A stretch of DNA of 64,000 bases from an uncultured Bryobacterales bacterium (GTDB lineage Bacteria > Acidobacteriota > Terriglobia > Bryobacterales > UBA6623), in contig OY282420.1 in assembly GCA_958295955.1 (NCBI GenBank), positions 3,362,435 to 3,426,434 on the forward strand. The letters are read 5' to 3'. The notes beneath the pieces were generated by a model. It had not been told where the DNA came from. It did not search any database and saw only the letters and a program-made list of their open reading frames with translations. A program made the position numbers and the translations under genes. This document shows positions 44,787-52,300 of this stretch, piece after piece. Each line of letters opens with the position of its first letter. The stretch's first letter is position 1.

Positions 44787-46169
44787 ATGATCCGTTTCGC
44801 CTTGATTTTTGCGCTCGCCGCGCTGCCCGTATTTTCCGCCGCCGCTCCCAAGACGAGCGCGGATGCGAAGGTGACGTTTAACGAGCACATCGCGCCGATC
44901 GTCTTCAACAACTGCGCGTCCTGTCACCGTCCCGGGCAGGCGGGGCCCTTTTCCTTGTTGAGCTACGGCGATGTCTCCAAACGCGCGCAGTTGATCCGCG
45001 CCGTGACCCGGTCGCGTTACATGCCGCCTTGGCATGCCGCGCCGAATTACGGCAGCTTCGCCGACGAGCGGCGCCTGACCGACGAAGAAATCGAGTTGAT
45101 CGGCAAGTGGGTCGAGGGGGGCATGCCGCAAGGAGACGCCGCGAAGCTGCCCGCGCCGCCCGACTTGCCCCAAGGCTGGCAGTTCGGCGAGCCCGATCTG
45201 ATTGTCGAAATGGAGCAGCCTTACCGCGTTCCCGCCGACGGCTCCGACATCTACCGCAATTTTGTAGCCGCGATCGGCACAAAAGAAGAGAAATGGGTGC
45301 GCGCCATCGAGTTCCGGCCCGGAGCCCGCAGCGTCATGCACCACAGCTTGTTCAAGGCCGACACCAGCGGAAAAGCGCGCAAGATCGACGCGCGCGATGA
45401 GGAACCCGGCTACAGCGGCATGGACGCGGGCATACGCGGCCTCGTCAACCTCGGCGGATGGGCCGTAGGCGGCAATACGCGGGTCTTTCCGCAAGAATCG
45501 CCGAAGCGGTTGCCGCCGAATGCGGACTTCATCTTTCAGTCCCATTTCCACCCCTCCGGCAAAGTCGAGACCGAGGTCTCGGCCGTAGGCGTGTACTTCA
45601 CCGACAAGCCGGCGACCCGCACGAGCATCGGCTTTCAAATCCCGCCGCTTTACGGCAGAGGCGCAGACATCGATATCCCGCCCGGCGAATCGAGCTTTAC
45701 GATCCGCGAGCGGTTTACGCTGCCCGCGGCCATCGAGCTTTACACGGTTACCCCCCATGCCCACTACATCGGCAAATCGTTCAAGGGTTGGGCCGTGCTG
45801 CCCGACGGCGAAGAGGTTCCGCTCATCCACGTCCCCGATTGGGACTTCGCCTGGCAGGACAGCTACATTTACGCCGAGCCTCTCAGGCTGCCGGCCGGAA
45901 CGACGATGCATGCCGAAATCGTTTACGACAATTCGGCCGAGAACCCGCACAACCCGCACAACCCGCCGAAGCGGGTAACCTGGGGACTCTCGTCCGTCGA
46001 AGAGATGGGCTCGCTCATCTTCAACGGCCTGGCCGTCCGCGAGGAAGACACGCAGGCGATCCGCGCGGAGTACAGAAAGTTGCAGCGCCGGCACGTTGCG
46101 CAAGCGGCCGAGCAGGCCAAGAAGCGCAGGCGAACCGTGCGCCGCTCGGGGACGAGCGGCGGCGAGTAG
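44787..46169 (+). CDS. Secreted cytochrome c/PHM-like copper monooxygenase-type fusion
   Basis: The 460-residue protein has a signal peptide (MIRFALIFALAALPVFSAA). A c-type heme motif Cys43-Ala-Ser-Cys46-His47 follows, in the HIAPIVFNNCASCHRPG block of planctomycete-type cytochromes. The rest resembles the copper type II monooxygenase (PHM/DBM) fold, with MHHSLF near residue 183, HFHPSG near 252 and TPHAHYIGK near 322 as possible copper ligands. The last 30 residues are strongly basic. The GAGGAGG ribosome site and promoter support the start. Activity as a monooxygenase is not proven; the fold may be used for binding only. Confidence 0.85.
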   Translation: MIRFALIFALAALPVFSAAAPKTSADAKVTFNEHIAPIVFNNCASCHRPGQAGPFSLLSYGDVSKRAQLIRAVTRSRYMPPWHAAPNYGSFADERRLTDEEIELIGKWVEGGMPQGDAAKLPAPPDLPQGWQFGEPDLIVEMEQPYRVPADGSDIYRNFVAAIGTKEEKWVRAIEFRPGARSVMHHSLFKADTSGKARKIDARDEEPGYSGMDAGIRGLVNLGGWAVGGNTRVFPQESPKRLPPNADFIFQSHFHPSGKVETEVSAVGVYFTDKPATRTSIGFQIPPLYGRGADIDIPPGESSFTIRERFTLPAAIELYTVTPHAHYIGKSFKGWAVLPDGEEVPLIHVPDWDFAWQDSYIYAEPLRLPAGTTMHAEIVYDNSAENPHNPHNPPKRVTWGLSSVEEMGSLIFNGLAVREEDTQAIRAEYRKLQRRHVAQAAEQAKKRRRTVRRSGTSGGE

Positions 46170-46191
46170 CCGGCTTTGCGCGAGCGACTCC

Positions 46192-48219
46192 GTGCCTGAG
46201 ATACGAGCGCCGCAGCGCAGTCTGCGCACAAGGCGGCAGTTCTGGCGCTTGGGCGCGGGCGCGGCGCTCTATGGCTGCTCCCAAGCCGAGCAAGAGGCTT
46301 TCGAACCGCTCAACCGTTTCCCGCGGATGGTCCAGGAGTGGTTCGTCGAGCGGCTGCGCGAAGCCGAGCGCCGGCGCCTTGCCGCCTTCGAGGCGATCGG
46401 AAGCGAAGCGGAAGCCGAGGCCCACGTTCGCTCCGTCCGCGAGCGTATCGCCGCGTGTTTCGGGCCGTTCCCCGCGAAAACGCCGCTCAATGCCGAGGTC
46501 TCCGGCGGCTTCGAGCGTGATGCCTACCGCGTCGAAAACGTCATTTTCGAAAGCCGTCCCGATTTCCTGGTTTCCGCCAACCTCTACCTGCCCAAGGGTC
46601 TCGACCGCCCCGCTCCCGGAGTCGTGGGAACCTGCGGCCACTCCGCCAACGGCAAAGCCGCGGAGACCTACCAGGCATTTGCGCAAGGGCTCGCGCGTCA
46701 GGGCTACGTCGTTCTGCTCTACGACCCGATCGGCCAAGGCGAGCGCCTGCAGTACGTCGATGCGCAATTCGAGGCGCTGATCGGAACGGGAACGCGAGAG
46801 CACCTGCAAGCCGGCAATCAGCAGTTTCTGGTTGACGAATTCATCGGGTCGTGGCGCGCCTGGGACGGCATCCGCGCACTTGACTATCTGCTCACCCGCG
46901 CTGAGGTCGACCCGAACCGCATCGGCGTCACCGGAAACTCGGGCGGCGGCACAATGACCACCTGGCTGTGCGCTCTGGAGCAGCGTTGGAGCATGGCCGC
47001 ACCGTCGTGCTTCGTAACGACTTTCCGCAGAAACCTCGAAAACGAACTCCCGGCCGATACCGAGCAGTGTCCTCCGCGCGTCATCGCCGGCGGACTCGAT
47101 CACGAAGACTTCCTCGCCGCGATGGCGCCCAAGCCGGTCATGATTCTGGCCAAGGAAAAGGACTATTTCGATGTGCGCGGCGTCGAGGAGGCATACGCCA
47201 GGCTCAAGCGTCTCTGGCGGCTGCTCGGAGCCGAAGAGAATCTGGCGCTGTTCATCGGCCCGACGTATCACGGCTTCTCGCAAGAAAACCGCGAGGCAAT
47301 GTACGGCTGGTTCAACCGAGCGGCGGGGCTTTCCGCAAATTCCCAAGAGCCGGAGTTGACGATCGAAGCCGACGAAACCCTGCTCTGCGCGCCGAACGGC
47401 CAAGTTGCCTCGCTGGGCTCCAAACCCATTTTCGAGTTCACCGCAGAGAAAGCCAACGCCCTCGCTTCCGCCCGCCCCGAGATTTCCGGCCGGCGCCTGC
47501 GCGCAGCCATCCGGCAAAAGCTTCGTCTTCAGGAACGCAGCGGCGCTCCATACGCGCGGATTCTGCGGCCGCGGGGCGAGCGCGGCTACCCCAAACCGCA
47601 TGCCGCCTGCTATGCCGTGGAAACCGAGCCGGGCATTGAAGCGCTGGTTTACAGACTTTCAGGCGAGCGGCTCTTGTCTCGGCCTCCCCGCGGAAAAAGA
47701 CGCGCCGTGCTCTATCTCTCGCATCACTCGGCCGACCGGGAAATGCGCGATGAGCCGCTGGTCCGCGAGTTGATCGACGCCGAGCCCGCAGCGGCGTTTT
47801 TTGCCTGCGACGTGCGGGGCGTAGGCGAGTCCAGGCCCGACACGACGCGGGCCGACAGCTTCTTGACGCCCTACGGCAGCGACTACTTCTACGCCGTTCA
47901 TGCGCTCATGCTCGATCGGCCCTACGTCGGGGGCAAAACCCATGACGCGCTGGCGGTCATCGACTGGCTGAAAAAATACGGCCACGATGAAATTCATCTC
48001 GCCGCCGCCGGATGGGGGACGTTTCCCGCAATGTTCGCCGGCGTTCTTTCTCCGGCAGTGCGGCAACTGACGCTGAAGGGGGCGCCGGATTCTTACCGGC
48101 GGATCGCCGCAACGAAACTCTACGACCAGCCGCTGTCGAGTTTCACGCCCGGCGTTCTCGAATCTTTCGACCTGCCCGATATCCGCCGCGAGCTCGGGTC
48201 GAAGCTGCGCGAAGTTTAA
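46192..48219 (+). CDS. Double alpha/beta-hydrolase (acetyl-xylan-esterase-like)
   Basis: The 675-residue protein has two alpha/beta-hydrolase halves. The first, about 60-360, has oxyanion and nucleophile motifs GTCGHSANGKAAE and VTGNSGGGTMTTW (Ser near 250) and a likely catalytic His in YHGFSQENRE. It resembles acetyl-xylan esterase and related hydrolases. The second half, about 370-675, keeps the fold but has AAAGWGTFP where the nucleophile elbow should be, so it is probably inactive. The leader TRRQFWRLGAGAALYGC is twin-arginine-like with a possible lipobox. I start at the GTG at 46192, with no good ribosome site, 22 bases after the preceding gene. Confidence 0.82.
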   Translation: MPEIRAPQRSLRTRRQFWRLGAGAALYGCSQAEQEAFEPLNRFPRMVQEWFVERLREAERRRLAAFEAIGSEAEAEAHVRSVRERIAACFGPFPAKTPLNAEVSGGFERDAYRVENVIFESRPDFLVSANLYLPKGLDRPAPGVVGTCGHSANGKAAETYQAFAQGLARQGYVVLLYDPIGQGERLQYVDAQFEALIGTGTREHLQAGNQQFLVDEFIGSWRAWDGIRALDYLLTRAEVDPNRIGVTGNSGGGTMTTWLCALEQRWSMAAPSCFVTTFRRNLENELPADTEQCPPRVIAGGLDHEDFLAAMAPKPVMILAKEKDYFDVRGVEEAYARLKRLWRLLGAEENLALFIGPTYHGFSQENREAMYGWFNRAAGLSANSQEPELTIEADETLLCAPNGQVASLGSKPIFEFTAEKANALASARPEISGRRLRAAIRQKLRLQERSGAPYARILRPRGERGYPKPHAACYAVETEPGIEALVYRLSGERLLSRPPRGKRRAVLYLSHHSADREMRDEPLVRELIDAEPAAAFFACDVRGVGESRPDTTRADSFLTPYGSDYFYAVHALMLDRPYVGGKTHDALAVIDWLKKYGHDEIHLAAAGWGTFPAMFAGVLSPAVRQLTLKGAPDSYRRIAATKLYDQPLSSFTPGVLESFDLPDIRRELGSKLREV

Positions 48220-48235
48220 CGCCCCGCGACGGCGG

Positions 48236-48718
48236 CTACAGCTGATAATTGCGCCAGGGACCCCGGCGCATCTGCTCGACGTGCATCTCCAGATGCGCAA
48301 CGTAATCCGGCACGCGGTAGGCCAGCGTCCAGGGGCCGGGGTCGCCGTCTTGCCCGCAGGCGAGCTCGGCCTGATCCTCGCGAATGCGCAGGCAAATGGC
48401 CAGCAGATGAAGGTTGATTCCCTCCCAGAGCCGGATGATTCCGTTCCAATCGCGCAACTGATAGCCGTTCAGATCGACCCATTCCTCTTGAGCGTACAGA
48501 AGATTGAAATCCGTCTCGCCCGCCAAGGCGCGAATGAACCTTTGATGATTCACGGTAGCGGAATCGATCATGTGCCCGACGATCTGCTTGCGCGACCAGC
48601 CGCCGTCGGCCCGCGGCCGCGCCGCCTCCTCGTCCGGGATCGCGTGCCACTCGGCCGGCAGGCCGGCGACCAATTCCTCCAACTCCCCGATAGCGGATTG
48701 AATTGCTTCGAAACCCAC
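48236..48718 (-). CDS. DinB-family metal-dependent protein
   Basis: The 160-residue protein has the four-helix DinB fold with the metal-site histidines in KQIVGHMIDSA, VNHQRFIRA and, near the C-terminus, HLEMHVEQM. Members include thiol transferases and damage-induced proteins; the actual role here is unknown. The start is a GTG with a GGGAGGG ribosome site about nine bases upstream. It is convergent with the double hydrolase gene (17 bases apart) and follows the VWA-family gene on the same strand. Confidence 0.88.
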   Translation of the reverse strand: MGFEAIQSAIGELEELVAGLPAEWHAIPDEEAARPRADGGWSRKQIVGHMIDSATVNHQRFIRALAGETDFNLLYAQEEWVDLNGYQLRDWNGIIRLWEGINLHLLAICLRIREDQAELACGQDGDPGPWTLAYRVPDYVAHLEMHVEQMRRGPWRNYQL

Positions 48719-48774
48719 GATTGCATCCCTCCCCGCACTATCATCGCACCAACCCGATGTCGGGTCTCGCGCGG

Positions 48775-49866
48775 CTAGGGCAGCGGTTTCACGATTTGCG
48801 TTCGGCGCTCGCCGCCGCGCGGTTTTTTCTTCTCCGCGTCTTCCGATTTTTGCTCCACGGTGCGGCTGCGGGGCTTGGGGCCGCCCTGGGCCGGAATTTG
48901 CAGGCTTACTTTTTCAGGACTCTTCGCCGCGGGCCGATAGCTCCTTCTCGCGGAAACGTTCGGAACGAAATAGCCGGACCGCGACAGCACCGCGGCTCCT
49001 GCCGGCGCTGCATCCACGCGGATGCGCCGGAAGCCGTCCCGCGGCGCCTTTTCGTGCGTGGGCGGGTAATAGCCGATCAAGTATTGCGTGCGCAGGCTGT
49101 GCAGGATTTCGTCGAACGCCTCGCCGAGGTTTGCTGCGCCGTGCTGAATGAACGCTTGGCCGCCGGTATTCCGGGCGAAGGTCTTGAGCGCGTTCTCGCC
49201 GCCGGTGTTGCGTCCCGCGTCGCTGCGAATCGGAACCACGATGACCGGATAGATCGCGGCGTCGGCATCGTGGGCGGCCTTGAGTCCGTCGGCGAATGAA
49301 ACGCGGCTGGTGGTGTCGCCGCCGTCCGTGACGATGACGATGACGCGCCGCCCGCCGCGCCGCTCCAACTCTTCGGCAATCAGCAGTATCCCGTCATAGA
49401 CCGACGTGCCGGTCTCCGGCCGCACCTCGTTCAGCGCCTTTGTCAGCAGCCCTTGCCGGCGCGTATAGGGCGCAAGCATCTCTACGTAGTCTGAAAACTT
49501 GTAAACCGCGGCCCGGTCGTCCGGATGCGCCCCGGCGCCCAACAGGTTTGCCAGAAACCGCGAGGCGGCCTCGCGCTCGAACTTGAGCTCGACCGCCGTG
49601 CTCAAGCTCGCGTCCACCATCAGCGCGACGGACAGCGGGCGGTTCGTGCGCTTTTCGAATACGGCAATCTCCTGCGGCTTGCCGCCGTCCGTAACGCGGA
49701 AGTCTTCTCGGGTCAGGTCCGCAACCGGCGCGCCGCGCTCGTCTTTCACCGTGACCAGCAGGTTGACCAAGCTGACGTCGGCGGTAAATACGGTCTCCGC
49801 GGGGGCTTGTCCGAAGGCGGCCGCGGCCGGCAGTAACGCCGCCAGGACCAGGAAGGCGATCAGCAC
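48775..49866 (-). CDS. VWFA-related (acidobacterial-type) secreted protein
   Basis: The 363-residue protein has a signal peptide (MLIAFLVLAALLPAAAAFGQ). A beta-strand-rich N-terminal segment (VNLLVTVKDERGAPVADLTREDF) comes next. A VWA domain has the metal site ALMVDASLS (D-x-S-x-S) and VIVIVTDGGDTT. After LRTQYLIGYYPP, a Lys/Arg-rich low-complexity tail closes the chain. This domain architecture is typical of Acidobacteria, where paralogues are abundant and of unknown role. The GTG at 49866 overlaps the stop of the MoaD-MoaE gene upstream, so translation may be coupled. The truncated fragment at 1-460 is a paralogue of this gene. Confidence 0.9.
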   Translation of the reverse strand: MLIAFLVLAALLPAAAAFGQAPAETVFTADVSLVNLLVTVKDERGAPVADLTREDFRVTDGGKPQEIAVFEKRTNRPLSVALMVDASLSTAVELKFEREAASRFLANLLGAGAHPDDRAAVYKFSDYVEMLAPYTRRQGLLTKALNEVRPETGTSVYDGILLIAEELERRGGRRVIVIVTDGGDTTSRVSFADGLKAAHDADAAIYPVIVVPIRSDAGRNTGGENALKTFARNTGGQAFIQHGAANLGEAFDEILHSLRTQYLIGYYPPTHEKAPRDGFRRIRVDAAPAGAAVLSRSGYFVPNVSARRSYRPAAKSPEKVSLQIPAQGGPKPRSRTVEQKSEDAEKKKPRGGERRTQIVKPLP

Positions 49867-50591
49867 GCCTCGGCGGCTCCGACCGACCGCGGAATGTCGT
49901 CGTCCCACTGCCCTTCTACCCAGATCTCGCCATCCTCGAAATACTCTTTCTTCCAAACCGGGACCCGCTTCTTGACCGTATCGATCGCGGCGAGGCTTGC
50001 CGCGTAAGCGGCCCGCCGGTGCGCGGCGGCGACGACGATCGCTACGCTGATTTCGCGGATTTCGAGACGCCCCACGCGGTGGACAATGGCGATGCGCCGC
50101 GCGTCGAACCGCTCCAGCACGGCGCGCCCGATTTCCTCGATCGTGTTCAGCGCGAGAGGGACATAGCACTCGTAATCGAGATAGCGGGTTTTGCGGCCCT
50201 GCGAATTGTCGCGGACCACGCCCTCGAAGGTGAGCAGCGCCCCGTCGCCGTTGCTCTGGACGCGGCGGCGGAGCGCGGAACTGTCGATCGCATCGGAGGT
50301 GACGGCAAAGTAGGCGTCGGCCGACTCTCTGACGGCCGGCAATGCCGCCCCCCCGCTCACGGGAGGCATCAGCGCGACCTCGTCGCCGTCCTCAAGGCCG
50401 GCGTCCGGCCCCGAGAACTCCCGATTCCGCGCTATCGCGATGCTGTCGGCCATTGCGCCCAGTCCCGGAAACTGAGACGCATAATGCCGGAACACCGTTT
50501 CGACGCGCGCGCCGGCGGGCAACTCGAGCGTGTCTTCAGAGCATTCGACGATATCTTTGAGTTGCCCGAAAAAGAGTACTCGAATGCGCAT
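49860..50591 (-). CDS. MoaD-MoaE fusion, molybdopterin synthase
   Basis: The 243-residue protein joins both subunits of molybdopterin synthase, which adds two sulfurs to precursor Z. Residues 1-81 are MoaD (ubiquitin-like), ending in PPVSGG with Gly80-Gly81. Residues 88-243 are MoaE, with LTFEGVVRDNSQGR, DARRIAIVHRVGRL and VPVWKKEYFEDGEIWVEG, where the Lys pair is catalytic. In normal MoaD the Gly-Gly must be C-terminal to carry a thiocarboxylate, so this fusion presumably needs cleavage, as reported for mycobacterial MoaX. Start is the ATG at 50591 with a GGGAG site upstream. Confidence 0.93.
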   Translation of the reverse strand: MRIRVLFFGQLKDIVECSEDTLELPAGARVETVFRHYASQFPGLGAMADSIAIARNREFSGPDAGLEDGDEVALMPPVSGGAALPAVRESADAYFAVTSDAIDSSALRRRVQSNGDGALLTFEGVVRDNSQGRKTRYLDYECYVPLALNTIEEIGRAVLERFDARRIAIVHRVGRLEIREISVAIVVAAAHRRAAYAASLAAIDTVKKRVPVWKKEYFEDGEIWVEGQWDDDIPRSVGAAEAC

Positions 50592-50698
50592 CCGCACCGC
50601 TCCCGCCTGCCGCTCCCATCGTTGCCGGCGTCCGCGCAAACAGGCCGCCTCCGCGGGCGTTGCCCGCACATGCCGAACCGCCGGGCTTGCGCCCCGCG

Positions 50699-52300
50699 CT
50701 ACTGTCGAATGCCCGCCAGGTCTTGCAGCAGGCGCCAGTTCTCCAGGCGGTCTTGCTGCGCGACCAGCATGTCGGACGACGGTTTTCCTTCCCGGTCGAA
50801 GTGCTTGGCGAAGCGTCCTTCGGTCTTGGCGAAGTAGCAGAAATTGATCTCTTCCTTCGTTTTCGGATGGACGTACCAATCGGCTTTGACGTTCGGGTTG
50901 CCGACCAGACTGAGGCGCTCGCGGAAACGCTCGCCCTTGCGCGGGTCGTAGATGAACACCGGGAAGGTGCGCGAGTCGGCGGCGAGCTTGGCCTGATGGT
51001 AAGCCATGTCGTCGGCCACGCCGTGCTCGGGCTGGCACGTCGTGAAGACGTTGACGATCGCCGGACCCGGGTATTCGTTCGCTTCCATGATCGCCTTGTA
51101 GAAGTGGTTGGTGTGCGCGCAGGTCGTCTGGGCGACATAGACATCCTTGTGCATCATGCAGATGTTGGCGATCTCCTTGCGGTTCTCGGTCTTGCCGTGG
51201 ATGTCTTTCCCGTGCGTGGCCATCTTGGCGTTCTGGCCCATATACGAGCCGGTCGATGCCTGGCCGCCGGTGTTGGAGTAAACCTGCGTGTCGAGCACGA
51301 GCACTTTGATGTCCATGCCCGAAGCCAACATCCGCGAGAGCGACTGGAAGCCGATGTCGAGCATCGCGCCGTCGCCGCCGATCACCCACAGACGCTTGTC
51401 GCTCCAGCCGTTCTGGTCCCACTTGGCGCGCACGCCCATGGCGTCCGCCGGCGCATTCTCGAAGAGCGAGTTCGTCCAGGGAACGAGGTACGGGTTGTAA
51501 GGGTAGGTCGAAGTGTAAACCGTGTTGCAGCCCGTGGCGGCAACGATGCCGACGTTTTCCTTGCCGTAAACGAAGCCGGTCGCGGCCAGCATCATGCGCA
51601 GCGCCGTCGCTTCGCCGCAGCCCATGCACGAGCCCGCCCCGCCGACGTAGAGCAGGGAATCGTCGGACAGCATCATGTCGGCCAGCGCTCTTTCGTTGAT
51701 GAACTTTCGCGGCGTGTTCGGCGCTTGATTGAAGAAGTGGAAGGCGTCCCGATACCAATCCATGTTTTCGCTGTTTTTGACGATCATCTTCAGCGCGTCG
51801 TGGTCGCCGCAGGCATCGACGCATTCGGCGCAGCCCTTGCATTTGGTCGGGTCGATGAAGATGCCGAACTTGCCGCCGCCGAGGCCCTTTTTCTCGCGGA
51901 CCTTCCAGTATTTATTGGTTTCGGTCCACTGCTCGCTCATTTTTTCGCGCGCGGCTTCGTCATCCATGCCGGAGAGTTGCTCATCGAGCGTTTCGGGCTC
52001 GATGACCTTGGCCAGAATGGCGGTGTCGGGGCACTGCGTCACGCAGTCCATGCAGCCGACGCACTTGTCGGAAAGGAACTCGGGTATGTCCGGCGCGATA
52101 TAGCTGAAGTCGCGCAGCGCGCCGGTTCCGGCCGGAACCACGCTGCGCGAGACCTGGATGTCGGCCTCGAGACCGATTTCGGCGGTGCCGTTGTTGTAGG
52201 CGCCCACGACCCTTTCGTTGAAGTCGGCGATATCGACGACGTTCTCGCGGAAGTCGTTGATCAGCGCCTGGTCGGGCGTCCCGTTTACGTGTGTGCTCAT
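50699..52300 (-). CDS. Pyruvate (2-oxoacid):ferredoxin oxidoreductase, ferredoxin-plus-beta subunit
   Basis: The 533-residue protein has two 4Fe-4S ferredoxin motifs, CVGCMDCVTQCP and CKGCAECVDACG, at about 80-170. A TPP-binding beta domain follows, with VGGAGSCMGCGEATALRM, GGDGAMLDIGFQ and NTGGQAS. It therefore corresponds to the C-terminal half (delta plus beta) of the single-chain NifJ enzyme. The ATG overlaps the stop of the alpha-gamma gene (ATGA). With that subunit it should oxidise pyruvate (or another 2-oxoacid) to acyl-CoA and reduce ferredoxin. Specificity is not certain from sequence. Confidence 0.94.
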   Translation of the reverse strand: MSTHVNGTPDQALINDFRENVVDIADFNERVVGAYNNGTAEIGLEADIQVSRSVVPAGTGALRDFSYIAPDIPEFLSDKCVGCMDCVTQCPDTAILAKVIEPETLDEQLSGMDDEAAREKMSEQWTETNKYWKVREKKGLGGGKFGIFIDPTKCKGCAECVDACGDHDALKMIVKNSENMDWYRDAFHFFNQAPNTPRKFINERALADMMLSDDSLLYVGGAGSCMGCGEATALRMMLAATGFVYGKENVGIVAATGCNTVYTSTYPYNPYLVPWTNSLFENAPADAMGVRAKWDQNGWSDKRLWVIGGDGAMLDIGFQSLSRMLASGMDIKVLVLDTQVYSNTGGQASTGSYMGQNAKMATHGKDIHGKTENRKEIANICMMHKDVYVAQTTCAHTNHFYKAIMEANEYPGPAIVNVFTTCQPEHGVADDMAYHQAKLAADSRTFPVFIYDPRKGERFRERLSLVGNPNVKADWYVHPKTKEEINFCYFAKTEGRFAKHFDREGKPSSDMLVAQQDRLENWRLLQDLAGIRQ

